From assembly GCF_900106745.1 (NCBI RefSeq), contig NZ_FNNV01000001.1, positions 992,001-1,056,000 of the forward strand: a stretch of DNA of 64,000 bases, written 5' to 3'. Source of the stretch: Paenibacillus sp. CF384. Its GTDB lineage: Bacteria > Bacillota > Bacilli > Paenibacillales > Paenibacillaceae. Positions 1 to 7,095 of the stretch are shown piece by piece (position 1 is the first letter of the stretch; each line of letters starts with the position of its first letter). The notes beneath the pieces are model-generated. The model was not told the DNA's origin. It did not search any database and saw nothing but the letters and a program-made list of their open reading frames with translations. The position numbers and the translations under genes are program-made.

Positions 1-264
1 ACCGTCTTCAGAGATGTCCCATTTCTCAGCTACGCCTGGAACGATATTACCTTTGTCGTCCATACGTGTCAGACCCTCGAAGAGTCCGCTCAGCACAGTG
101 AAGGATACTTGATCCTGTGCTTGTGCAACATCGAGACTAGGCGGCTCGGATGTAAGGTTCATCCGGAACGTTTGATCGCTACCCGATCCGCTTTTCCCGC
201 AGGCAGACAATACGCCTGTTAGAACGAGCATGAGTGAAACTAGAACTAGCATTTTCTTTTTCAT
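1..264 (-). CDS. Oligopeptide ABC transporter substrate-binding lipoprotein, OppA-like (N-terminal fragment)
   Basis: The first 88 residues are visible; the rest lies beyond the left edge. The protein starts MKKKMLVLVSLMLVL, a basic then hydrophobic signal peptide, and has a lipobox-like LSAC at residues 19-22, so it should be a lipoprotein on the outer face of the membrane. The mature start reads FRMNLTSEPPSLDVAQAQD and then LFEGLTRMD, typical of the SBP_bac_5 family that delivers peptides (or nickel) to an ABC importer. The specific substrate cannot be told from the fragment. A ribosome binding site (GGAGGCGGGTT, read on the minus strand) precedes the ATG. No permease genes are visible. Confidence 0.85.
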   Translation of the reverse strand, partial: MKKKMLVLVSLMLVLTGVLSACGKSGSGSDQTFRMNLTSEPPSLDVAQAQDQVSFTVLSGLFEGLTRMDDKGNIVPGVAEKWDISEDG

Positions 265-468
265 TCTTAGAACCCGCCTCCATGTTGATAAATGTAATTT
301 TTTAAACCCAGAGCCAATAATACAACGATTTTAAACATTTGTAAAACACATTTTGAACAGTTGTAAAGATTTACTATCTTTTCGTGTCATATAAGTTAAC
401 AAGAACGTGACTGGTAGCGTATTCAGCCCTTGTGCTTACTAGCTTTTACGAACTTATTGTGCCACAAA

Positions 469-516
469 ATAAGACGACCACCACAGGCCAAATTTTACCT
501 GTGATGGTCGTCTTAT
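469..516 (-). terminator. Rho-independent terminator downstream of prsA-like gene
   Basis: A 19-bp, nearly perfect stem (ATAAGACGACC... paired with ...GGTCGTCTTAT) with a roughly 10-nt loop begins 17 bp after the stop codon of the foldase gene. T-rich sequence flanks both sides, so it may work in both directions. Confidence 0.85.
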
Positions 517-533
517 TTATTTGGGTTTCGGGA

Positions 534-1691
534 TTACTTCGCGTTTGTCGAACCGTTTGTCGCAGCATTGCCCGTAGTTGGTTCTTGCGCTGCATCCTTA
601 GCAGCTGCATCTTTGATCGTGTTCGTAATTTTGGATTTGCTCTTCAGATCTTCGAGCCAAGTCGGCGACAGTTCCTGTACCTTCTGCGCTATCAATTGCT
701 CTTTAATATCGGCTTTCTTCTCATCAAGCGTTGCCGCTTTCGCAGCTTTATGATCGGTTGCTTTGATGATATGGAAGCCGTACTGCGTTTTAATAGGTGC
801 GCTGATTTCGTCTTTCTTCAGCTTGAATGCCGCTTCTTCAAATGCCGGATCCATAGCGCCTTTGCCGAAGAAACCAAGGTCGCCGCCTTGCTCTTTGCTG
901 CCTGGATCAGTGGACTTTTCTTTGGCCAACGTTGCAAAATCCGCGCCTTCTTTAAGCTGTTTCTCGATTGCATCCGCTTCTTCTTGGGTTGCTACAAGAA
1001 TATGCGAAGCCTTCACTTGTTCCGGCTCATCGAATTGCGCTTTATTCTCTTCGAAATATTTTTTAACATCCTCGTCCGTTACTTTCGCCTGCGGCTCCAG
1101 AATTTTGCGGATACGAAGCTGCATTGGTGTTTGTTTCTTCAAATCGTCGAGCGTCATGCCTGCTTGCTGCAGCGCCCCCTCGAATTCCGCTTCGGATGGG
1201 AAACGTTTCTTGATGCTGTCGATTTCTTTCGTCACTTCAGCATCGCCAACCACGATGCCCGCTTTATCTGCTTCTTGCTTAATAAGCTCGTCCTGGATCA
1301 TGTTGTCAAGCGTTTGCTCGCCGCCAACCTTCGCCATCTCGTCATACAATTGATCCTTCGTGATCGCCACGCCGTTAACGGAGCCCACTGTATCGCTGCT
1401 GCCGCCGCCAAATGGCATTTTCACAATGGTGAAGATCAGAATAACAGCTAGTCCGATCGAAATGTACATCCATGCCTTGCCGCTATTCGTTGCTGCAGGA
1501 GCTGCTGCCTCTGATACAGGGTGAACAACTGCAGGTTGTACCTTGTCACTCTCTGTCGATTCGTTGTGTTCAACAGCTGAAACCTCAGCCGTTTCATTCG
1601 AGGACATATCCTCTTTCGTTTCGTTCGTTTCTTGCGTTACTGCCTCAAGCTCATTGTCATTCAAATTTTTCTCTTTATCTTTCTCGTTCAA
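534..1691 (-). CDS. Membrane-anchored peptidyl-prolyl cis-trans isomerase (PrsA/SurA-like parvulin foldase)
   Basis: 385 residues. Residues 1-70 are acidic, with many Glu/Asn and no signal peptide. One membrane span follows at about 74-93, then a SurA_N-like helical region (about 100-220) and a parvulin rotamase domain at about 228-318. The domain shows KASHILVATQEEADA, FATLAKEKSTDPGS, GGDLGFFGKGAMDPAFE and YGFHIIKATDH. Its likely role is folding exported proteins at the membrane-wall interface. Classical PrsA is a lipoprotein; this one has no lipobox Cys and carries a cytoplasmic acidic tail, so it is a transmembrane variant. The start is TTG with GGAAGGGAG eight bases upstream. The gene stands alone with its own terminator. 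Confidence 0.85.
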   Translation of the reverse strand: MNEKDKEKNLNDNELEAVTQETNETKEDMSSNETAEVSAVEHNESTESDKVQPAVVHPVSEAAAPAATNSGKAWMYISIGLAVILIFTIVKMPFGGGSSDTVGSVNGVAITKDQLYDEMAKVGGEQTLDNMIQDELIKQEADKAGIVVGDAEVTKEIDSIKKRFPSEAEFEGALQQAGMTLDDLKKQTPMQLRIRKILEPQAKVTDEDVKKYFEENKAQFDEPEQVKASHILVATQEEADAIEKQLKEGADFATLAKEKSTDPGSKEQGGDLGFFGKGAMDPAFEEAAFKLKKDEISAPIKTQYGFHIIKATDHKAAKAATLDEKKADIKEQLIAQKVQELSPTWLEDLKSKSKITNTIKDAAAKDAAQEPTTGNAATNGSTNAK

Positions 1692-1809
1692 CTTGAAAAC
1701 TCCCTTCCGGCATTTGCAATCAGTTTTAACATTACTGTGACACTATATCATGTATAACCCGCTTAAACCTTAAGATAAGATGAAATATGACGAAATAATC
1801 GGAAATTCG

Positions 1810-2499
1810 TCAAAACAGCCAAGCATGCACAGGCAGCAAAAGTACAGGCGTAAACATGGCGCAAGCAGCCATGGAGAATCCGCTGAGACCTCCCTGCTCT
1901 TCCGATTCGGAAAGCAGCTTCGCCGACCCAATTCCATGTGCGGCAGCACCTATTGCGATCGACGATGCAATGTTGTCTCGTACACCGCATAATCGCAGCA
2001 GCGGAGGACCTGCAATACTTCCGACAAGGCCGGTCAATACGGTAAGAGCAGCAGTGAGTTCCGGCGCTCCACCCAGCCATCCTGATAAATCAACGGCTAC
2101 CGCGGCGGTTACCGACTTGGGCAGCGCCGAGCGAAGAAAGTCTTCCGTTCCGCCAAACAGCACTACACACAGAGCATTCACCAGAAGGCCAACAAAACTT
2201 CCGACAAGAGCACCTAGCAATAAAGACGGAAGCATGCGGCGATGCCTCATGGCATGCTTATACAATGGAACCGCCATCGCAACCGTTGCAGGGCCGAGAA
2301 AAAAGGTCACGATATCACCGCCTGCCCTATAGGCAGGATAGGAGATATCGCCAAGCTGCAGCACCAAATAAACAAGGATCGGTGCGCTTAGCAGCGGATG
2401 CAGCCAACCCCATCGACGCCTAATGAGTACGGCGACAGCGTAGGCGGCCAGCGTCAGTCCGATGCCGAACATCGGATCAGCGAACAGTTCACTCCTCAT
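1810..2499 (-). CDS. lrgB: LrgB/CidB-family membrane protein
   Basis: About 229 residues, a hydrophobic polytopic protein. It has the LrgB-family pattern PKSVTAAVAVDLSGWLGG and the later IGAAAHGIGSAKLLSE segment. The family works with LrgA in murein hydrolase control, and some members export small organic compounds such as pyruvate or glycolate. The ATG at 2499 is preferred to an upstream GTG because AAGGAG lies about 10 bases before it. It overlaps the end of lrgA by 11 bp, so the two are translationally coupled. The upstream 2-hydroxyacid dehydrogenase gene in the same operon hints at a link to 2-hydroxy or 2-keto acids. Confidence 0.85.
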   Translation of the reverse strand: MRSELFADPMFGIGLTLAAYAVAVLIRRRWGWLHPLLSAPILVYLVLQLGDISYPAYRAGGDIVTFFLGPATVAMAVPLYKHAMRHRRMLPSLLLGALVGSFVGLLVNALCVVLFGGTEDFLRSALPKSVTAAVAVDLSGWLGGAPELTAALTVLTGLVGSIAGPPLLRLCGVRDNIASSIAIGAAAHGIGSAKLLSESEEQGGLSGFSMAACAMFTPVLLLPVHAWLF

Positions 2500-2845
2500 T
2501 CCCTGCACGCTCCTTCCGCTTAACCAGCATCTTGGTTGATAATCCTGTTAGGATGACGATCGTTAATGTCCCTGCGGTAAGACTAACAAGCGCCGCTAAC
2601 CAGGATGATCCGATTTGCGGTCCGAATGCTGCTGCACCGGCCAGCAACGGGATAAAGAACAGCATCATATGCCGATTCAGAAACCCCGCACTTTGTTCCA
2701 CCCACTCCAGCTTCACGATTCCCATAAATAAAGCTGCCGACAGAAGCAGCAGCCCTAAAACATGTGAGGGAAGCGGAACTGAAGCAAATTGATGCAGCAG
2801 CCAGCCCAATCCATCAAACCCTATAATAATGCAAAACCCGCGCAT
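2489..2845 (-). CDS. lrgA: LrgA/CidA-family holin-like protein
   Basis: 118 residues with four predicted membrane spans and a basic C-terminus (MLVKRKERAGNEE), typical of LrgA/CidA. The family forms holin-like oligomers that affect autolysis or act as the small subunit of a transporter with LrgB. It starts 4 bp after the dehydrogenase stop codon and overlaps lrgB, so the three genes form one operon. It lies directly before lrgB, as in most Firmicutes. Confidence 0.85.
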   Translation of the reverse strand: MRGFCIIIGFDGLGWLLHQFASVPLPSHVLGLLLLSAALFMGIVKLEWVEQSAGFLNRHMMLFFIPLLAGAAAFGPQIGSSWLAALVSLTAGTLTIVILTGLSTKMLVKRKERAGNEE

Positions 2846-2849
2846 CGCC

Positions 2850-3806
2850 TTAGTTCACCTGATTGCGAATATCGCCTTGCATAAACGAGCGCAAATTATT
2901 GGCTGCAATCCCCATCAATCTTCTTCGTGCTTCGACTGTTGCCCAGCCGATATGCGGGGTAATCGTACAATTCGCGGCATGCAGCAGCGGATGGTCGACT
3001 GCAGGCGGCTCCACACTCAGGACATCCAGTCCCGCTCCGGCAATCCGACCGCTGTTAAGCGCTTCCGCCAAATCCTGCTCCACGATATGACCGCCTCGAG
3101 CAGTGTTAATAAGGATCGCCGAACGTTTCATGAGTCCTAATGTACGCTGGTTCACAAGTCCGGTAGTGTCCTGCGTCAAAGGACAGTGCAGCGAGATCAC
3201 ATCTGCTGTGCGGAACAATTCACTGTTCGTGACAAAGGTAACGGATTCAAGACCCGGAACCTCGCGAGGCGTGCGCGTCTGTACGACAACCTTCATACCG
3301 AAAGCCAGCGCCGCTCTGGCAACCTGCTGACCGATTTGGCCATAGCCGACGATCCCCATCGTTTTGCCCGATAGCTCCATCAGAGGATGCAGCGAAAATG
3401 TGAAATCAGGTCCTGCGGACCAACGTCCACTATGTACGGCACTGCTGTGGGCACTTACATGATAAGTCAGCTCCAGCATAAGCGCGAAGACCAATTGAAC
3501 AACGGAATGCGTGCTGTAATCCGGCACATTCGTCACCACGATGCCATGCTCTGCAGCTGCTTTCGTATCCACGATGTTATAACCGGTAGCTAGTACTCCG
3601 ATGTATTTAAGCTCCGGCAACTTAGCGATTGTTTCCGCAGAAATCGGCGTTTTGTTCGTGAGCACAATATCGGCACTTAACGCTCGATTCACGATATCCT
3701 CGCGCGCTGTCCGCTCATATACAATCAACTCTCCAAGCTTGCTGAATTCAGCCCAATCCAGATCTCCCGGATTCAACGTAAATCCATCCAAGACTACAAT
3801 TCTCAT
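2850..3806 (-). CDS. D-isomer-specific 2-hydroxyacid dehydrogenase (glycerate/hydroxypyruvate reductase-like)
   Basis: 318 residues, the usual family length. A Rossmann NAD-binding motif GIVGYGQIGQQVARAAL lies near residue 150. The catalytic triad is present: Arg in INTARGGHIVEQDL, Glu in GLDVLSVEPP and His in TPHIGWATVEAR. Such enzymes reduce 2-keto acids such as hydroxypyruvate, glyoxylate or phenylpyruvate with NAD(P)H; the substrate cannot be fixed from sequence. It is the first gene of a three-gene operon with lrgA and lrgB, an unusual pairing that suggests the membrane pair moves a related acid. Confidence 0.85.
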   Translation of the reverse strand: MRIVVLDGFTLNPGDLDWAEFSKLGELIVYERTAREDIVNRALSADIVLTNKTPISAETIAKLPELKYIGVLATGYNIVDTKAAAEHGIVVTNVPDYSTHSVVQLVFALMLELTYHVSAHSSAVHSGRWSAGPDFTFSLHPLMELSGKTMGIVGYGQIGQQVARAALAFGMKVVVQTRTPREVPGLESVTFVTNSELFRTADVISLHCPLTQDTTGLVNQRTLGLMKRSAILINTARGGHIVEQDLAEALNSGRIAGAGLDVLSVEPPAVDHPLLHAANCTITPHIGWATVEARRRLMGIAANNLRSFMQGDIRNQVN

Positions 3807-4135
3807 CGCTTAATTCTCCCCTTCGTTCTGCAATAATCCGAGTATTTCTTACGGCATGCCACTACGTTGATCATACCGCATAAATGCCTGGATGCGAACT
3901 AATTTCAGATGATTTCAGCGACTTTTCAGACTCCTTTATTACTTCAACGCATATACGGAGTGTAGCTTTATTGCTGTAACGCGTTTTCTCAAAAAAGTTT
4001 CTTCATTATATATAGCGTTTTTTGCATGTTTTGAAACGGAGACGTTAACCCCAACCGGCACAGTGAGAAGCTTAAGGTTCATTGGCTCCTACTTGAGTGG
4101 CGGAATTATCTAGACCTTGGCGTTGAACAAAAAAA
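3807..4135. other. Intergenic region upstream of the hydroxyacid dehydrogenase operon
   Basis: There is no convincing gene on either strand. The stretch lies between a minus-strand terminator (4136-4166) and the first gene of the dehydrogenase-lrgAB operon. It must contain that operon's promoter unless transcription reads through from the structured RNA at 4167-4370. I could not identify a confident -35/-10 pair. Confidence 0.5.
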
Positions 4136-4166
4136 GAGGCTGTACTATTGTGAATAGTACAGCCTC
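4136..4166 (-). terminator. Rho-independent terminator after structured RNA
   Basis: A perfect 14-bp stem (GAGGCTGTACTATT and its complement) with a 3-nt loop is followed on the minus strand by seven T residues. There is no protein gene immediately upstream. It ends whatever is transcribed from 4167-4370, or it acts as an attenuator in the leader of the dehydrogenase-lrgAB operon. Confidence 0.9.
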
Positions 4167-4370
4167 AGAGAGTGGAGATCCCTAATTTGGATCAAATCGG
4201 CGGAACAATTTAACCCCTCCCCTGCGATGTATGCTAAGCGTGCAGAACTGAACTCTCAGCGCTAATACCTCGCCAAAATGATGCTGAGAGTTCCATTTGG
4301 CGACCCTCAGCTGCGACCGTTAACTCTAACTCCTCAGGAATTTCCCGGGCTGCCGAGACTTTCCGGTCAT
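4167..4370 (-). ncRNA. Candidate structured RNA with alternative pairings (unidentified)
   Basis: This gene-free minus-strand segment between two terminators contains five short arms in the order A1 (4311-4303, GCTGAGGGT), B (4302-4296, CGCCAAA), A2 (4292-4283, AACTCTCAGC), B' (4277-4271, TTTGGCG), A3 (4260-4251, GCTGAGAGTT). A2 can pair with A1 (9 bp, one G-U) or with A3 (10 bp, perfect) but not both. B can pair with B' across either stem, giving a pseudoknot. An outer GACCG/CGGUC pairing is also possible. I checked it by eye against common riboswitch signatures and recognised none. A 69-codon open frame over this region runs through the upstream terminator and has no ribosome binding site, so I do not call it a gene. 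Confidence 0.45.
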
Positions 4371-4404
4371 AAAAAAAAGGCCGTCGATACAAAGATCGAC
4401 AGCA
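4371..4404 (-). terminator. Rho-independent terminator downstream of doxX-like gene
   Basis: The minus strand reads CTGTCGAT, a 6-nt loop and ATCGACGG (8 bp with one G-U), followed closely by eight T residues. It lies about 80 bp after the stop of the DoxX-family gene. Confidence 0.75.
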
Positions 4405-4481
4405 TTTTAATAGCAACTCTCTGGCTGTACTAATGATTAACATAGCCTGTTATATCAATTCAAACCCTTGAGATACAAGGA

Positions 4482-4814
4482 TCAATAGTTGATAAGTAAT
4501 ACAACGATTCCCAGAATGAATAAAATGAACGGCATCATCATTTTGTTTGCCGCATCCTTCACTTTAATATGCGTAACGATAGCACCTAGCATGATTACAA
4601 CAACGAACCAACCGCCCCAAACAGCTAATTGCTCACTCCAAATCCCTGAAATAAGCAATGCTGCGGTAATGATCTCAACTAGACCTGTAAATACCCTAAA
4701 CCCTGCCGAATAACCATAACGCTTGAATTCTTCGACCATTTGAGACCCGAACTTCATAAAGCCAAACATCAGAAAGCCAATACCCAGTACAATTTGAAGA
4801 ATGATTGAAAACAC
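4482..4814 (-). CDS. DoxX-family integral membrane protein
   Basis: 110 residues with four predicted membrane spans. The N-terminus LGIGFLMFGFMKFGSQMVEEFKRYG is typical of the DoxX/DoxX-like family, a widespread group of small quinone- or redox-linked membrane proteins whose biochemical role is mostly unknown. The monocistronic unit ends in its own terminator. Upstream lies an unusual AT-rich cluster of TATCCT/AGGATA repeats (4845-4917), which may be a regulator binding site. Substrate and partner are not visible. Confidence 0.75.
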   Translation of the reverse strand: MFSIILQIVLGIGFLMFGFMKFGSQMVEEFKRYGYSAGFRVFTGLVEIITAALLISGIWSEQLAVWGGWFVVVIMLGAIVTHIKVKDAANKMMMPFILFILGIVVLLINY

Positions 4815-4844
4815 GCAACTCTCTCCCTTTATCCACTTTTATTT

Positions 4845-4917
4845 TATCCTATTATTATTTATTTTATATTTAGGATATAAATTATCCTATCATTAGGATT
4901 TATTTTCGTCAAGGATA
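4845..4917. promoter_or_regulatory. Cluster of TATCCT/AGGATA inverted repeats (putative operator)
   Basis: Upstream of the DoxX-like start, TATCCT occurs at 4845-4850 and 4883-4888, AGGATA at 4872-4877 and 4912-4917, and the variant AGGATT at 4895-4900. They form nested inverted repeats in an otherwise very AT-rich promoter region. This arrangement is typical of an operator for a dimeric repressor. The regulator is unknown. Confidence 0.5.
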
Positions 4918-4950
4918 ATTTCGTATAGCTTGCAAGTGAAACAACAAAAA

Positions 4951-4976
4951 AACCACGATGATTGGCCATCGCGGTT
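4951..4976 (-). terminator. Rho-independent terminator downstream of DsbA-like gene
   Basis: A 10-bp stem (AACCGCGATG with CATCGTGGTT, one G-U) and a 6-nt loop are followed on the minus strand by a T-rich run. It lies about 45 bp after the stop of the thiol oxidoreductase gene. Confidence 0.85.
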
Positions 4977-5019
4977 TTGTTGATTAAACTACTGTTATGA
5001 ACATGTCGGCATCCCTAAT

Positions 5020-5721
5020 TTACTCGTTTAATTGTTTCTCGATCAGCTCAACAATGGCCGCATAATCGAAAGGATCTTTCACCATCACTTGATTAATCAT
5101 GATACTCGGTGTTTGCGTCACTCTATATTCCTGAACCAATTTTTCGTCACTGCTTACTTCGTTTTGAACCGTTTCGCTGCTCATCGCAGCAATCAGTTTG
5201 TCCAAGTCAATTGCCGGCTTAATGGTTGCAGCAATTTCTTTGATTTTGTCCGTTGTAATCCATAAAGCATCATGATCTTGCGACGGCTGCGCTTGGAACA
5301 ACGCTTTATGGAACGACCAGAATGCTTCAGGGTTCTGGGACCAAACCGCCTCTCCGGCTTGCGCTCCAAGCTTGGATTCATCACCATGAAATAAAACGTT
5401 GATATAAGAGAAATTGGCTTTCCCGTTATCCATATATGCTTCCTTCAATTTCGGATACAATTGTTCGCCCCAAGCTTTGCAAGACGGGCATTTATAATCG
5501 CCAAACTCAATGATGGAGACTTTGGCGTCTTTGTTGCCTTCAATAGGTTGATTGCTAATCACAGGTGCATGTTCAAATGAATCTCCAGTCTTATCTGCTG
5601 CTTGGTTAATGACAAACATGAGTACGAATAAGCCTACGATTAGCAGCGTAAAAAGAACAAGTTGCTTGCTTGAAGGTCCATTGCCTTTTCGCGAAGGCGT
5701 TGGTTTCGATTTTTTTGCCAT
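5020..5721 (-). CDS. Membrane-anchored DsbA/BdbD-like thiol:disulfide oxidoreductase
   Basis: 233 residues. A basic cytoplasmic N-terminus is followed by one membrane span (about 21-40) and an extracytoplasmic thioredoxin-fold domain. The active site is CPSC, in FGDYKCPSCKAW near residue 78, and the cis-Pro loop is TQTPSIMIN near residue 203. The family (BdbD, DsbA) introduces disulfides into exported proteins and is reoxidised by a DsbB/BdbC quinone reductase; no such partner is adjacent. GGGGGA lies seven bases before the ATG. A Fur-like box sits just upstream (5738-5752). The gene has its own terminator. Confidence 0.85.
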   Translation of the reverse strand: MAKKSKPTPSRKGNGPSSKQLVLFTLLIVGLFVLMFVINQAADKTGDSFEHAPVISNQPIEGNKDAKVSIIEFGDYKCPSCKAWGEQLYPKLKEAYMDNGKANFSYINVLFHGDESKLGAQAGEAVWSQNPEAFWSFHKALFQAQPSQDHDALWITTDKIKEIAATIKPAIDLDKLIAAMSSETVQNEVSSDEKLVQEYRVTQTPSIMINQVMVKDPFDYAAIVELIEKQLNE

Positions 5722-5737
5722 TTTTTGTCCCCCAAAA

Positions 5738-5752
5738 TTATAATCATTCTCA
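5738..5752 (-). promoter_or_regulatory. Putative Fur-family box upstream of DsbA-like gene
   Basis: The minus strand reads TGAGAATGATTATAA, which matches the Bacillus 7-1-7 Fur box TGATAAT-N-ATTATCA at 12 of 14 positions. It lies 17-31 bases upstream of the start codon. It could also suit a Zur- or PerR-type regulator, and a Zur homologue is encoded at 9531-10016. Confidence 0.4.
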
Positions 5753-5876
5753 CAACCGATCTCACCTCGGTAACGATAATCACTCTAACATAGGAGCACT
5801 TCCTCATCAATTGCAATTCACAGCTAATTGTAAAGTCTTTATGAACCTTTCTTAGATTGAGCTCTCAACAGAAAAA

Positions 5877-5899
5877 GGCAACCTATAAGCAGGCTGCCT
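5877..5899 (-). terminator. Terminator-like hairpin (third in a series)
   Basis: AGGCAGCCT and AGGTTGCCT pair with one mismatch, with a 5-nt loop, and are followed by five T residues on the minus strand. It is the last of three hairpins downstream of the glucosaminidase gene. Confidence 0.5.
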
Positions 5900-5920
5900 C
5901 TTGTTCATATCTACTTGGAA

Positions 5921-5954
5921 AACAGCCTGTATCATCATGATGATGCAGCCTGTT
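5921..5954 (-). terminator. Long imperfect hairpin, possible terminator
   Basis: The core ATCATCATGATGAT is a perfect palindrome, flanked by arms AACAGGCTGC and ACAGGCTGTT that pair with two mismatches. TTTT follows on the minus strand. Confidence 0.4.
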
Positions 5955-6008
5955 ACACTAATAATAACGTGACTAATCCAACTTACTTGAGCTTTTACAA
6001 AAAAATCC

Positions 6009-6030
6009 GGGGCCCCATTGCTGGGGCCCC
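6009..6030 (-). terminator. Rho-independent terminator with GGGGCCCC stem
   Basis: Two copies of GGGGCCCC are separated by six bases. Each copy is self-complementary, so they form a perfect 8-bp stem. Seven or more T residues follow on the minus strand. It lies about 125 bp after the glucosaminidase stop. Confidence 0.8.
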
Positions 6031-6034
6031 TTTC

Positions 6035-6160
6035 ATGGGAGAGGAGAAACCGGACGAAGAGCTTATGGGGAAACGTAAGTCTTCTCCGCGGTTGTCTACG
6101 GCATCTCGCGACGCCGATATCTTAAGAATGCCCAGTTCAGGCGAATATATACATCGTTAA
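6035..6160 (+). CDS. Possible 41-residue ORF, unrecognised
   Basis: An open frame from ATG at 6035 to TAA would encode a charged 41-residue peptide (MGEEKPDEELMGKRKSS at the start). Its codons look ordinary, and it would converge on the glucosaminidase stop with a 4-bp overlap. There is no good ribosome binding site or promoter. The same stretch on the minus strand folds into hairpins and ends at the GGGGCCCC terminator, so it may instead be untranslated RNA. I keep it only as a candidate. Confidence 0.2.
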   Translation: MGEEKPDEELMGKRKSSPRLSTASRDADILRMPSSGEYIHR

Positions 6161-6924
6161 ATCAATTTCTTCCTGTGCAGCACGGACAGTAAACGGTAAA
6201 AATCATAGCTGCCGCCTTTTGGCGTATCGATCAGTTTCGATTTCACTGCTGCATCGACAGCATCTTTTGCCCAATCTGGCACGGTATCCATTTCATTGGT
6301 GGCATCGATTTTAAGCGCCCATAATTGCAGCTCTTTTAATGCATTCGTCTGGTCTAGCAGCGCGATCTTGAGTTGATCATTGTCTGCCTTTAGCTTCAAG
6401 GCCATTCTCTGCAGCTCATCGAATGCCTTCTTCTCTTCTGCAGTCATCGGTTCATCCCCTTTGCTCTTGTTGTCATATTGCGTCAAGTTGCTCCCATTGA
6501 TAATAGCAGTCAATTTACTCGCATAAGCAGGATCCGTCGCATAGCCGCATGCAAGCAGCATCTGGGCTTGTTCAAAAGGCGTCTTAGCCATCCGCACTCG
6601 CTCATACCGGCTGCGTGCAAATAACAAATCTTGGTCCTTATAGAAATCATAAATGCTATCATAAGCGCGGAATGTCGCCGTCACCGTAACTCGTTTACCG
6701 TCAATGACTTCCCATGTCCGTTTATCCACGATCGCGCCTTTCCAATATCCATTGGGCACTCCTGCTCCGACTTTATAACCTGCAAGGTTATTCCAGTAAG
6801 GAATATTGCCGCCTGTTTCCAACCAACTTTGGGCTAACCGCACGGATGGGAATACAGGTGAGCCTTCTGTATAAAGCTGTTTCACAACCGGGAGCAGCAG
6901 GGCAAAAAAGGATTGTTTGTCCAT
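6157..6924 (-). CDS. Endo-beta-N-acetylglucosaminidase (peptidoglycan hydrolase, FlgJ/LytG-type)
   Basis: 255 residues from the ATG at 6924, chosen over an ATG eight codons upstream because GGGAGGTG lies 10 bases before it. The N-terminal glucosaminidase domain (about 1-150) has FPSVRLAQSWLETGG, where Glu of LETGG is the expected catalytic acid, then NLAGYKVG and FRAYDSIYDFYKDQ. A charged helical linker follows (about 155-210). The C-terminus VPDWAKDAVDAAVKSKLID resembles a short repeat seen at the end of other Bacillales wall hydrolases. There is no signal peptide, so release may depend on a holin or lysis. A phage-derived origin is possible, but no phage genes flank it. Confidence 0.8.
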   Translation of the reverse strand: MDKQSFFALLLPVVKQLYTEGSPVFPSVRLAQSWLETGGNIPYWNNLAGYKVGAGVPNGYWKGAIVDKRTWEVIDGKRVTVTATFRAYDSIYDFYKDQDLLFARSRYERVRMAKTPFEQAQMLLACGYATDPAYASKLTAIINGSNLTQYDNKSKGDEPMTAEEKKAFDELQRMALKLKADNDQLKIALLDQTNALKELQLWALKIDATNEMDTVPDWAKDAVDAAVKSKLIDTPKGGSYDFYRLLSVLHRKKLI

Positions 6925-7095
6925 CTGAACACGACACCTCCCTACCATTTCGAACTAGCAACCTATTAACATATATATGAGATTCGTACCAGCTTGGTCA
7001 CAGGCAATCGTCCCAGACCGGTGCTGCAGCCAGGATGAACGCCTAATTAACCGCCAGCATACGATATAGGCAGCAGCCGCTGGAAAGGGTGATGG

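Noticed and set aside
432-1451. Plus-strand open frames opposite the prsA-like gene
   Set aside because: They mirror a gene with clear parvulin motifs, have biased Phe/Leu/Arg composition and no ribosome binding site.
4234-4443. A 69-codon minus-strand frame in the structured RNA
   Set aside because: It runs through the doxX terminator (4371-4404), has no Shine-Dalgarno and the arms are RNA-like.
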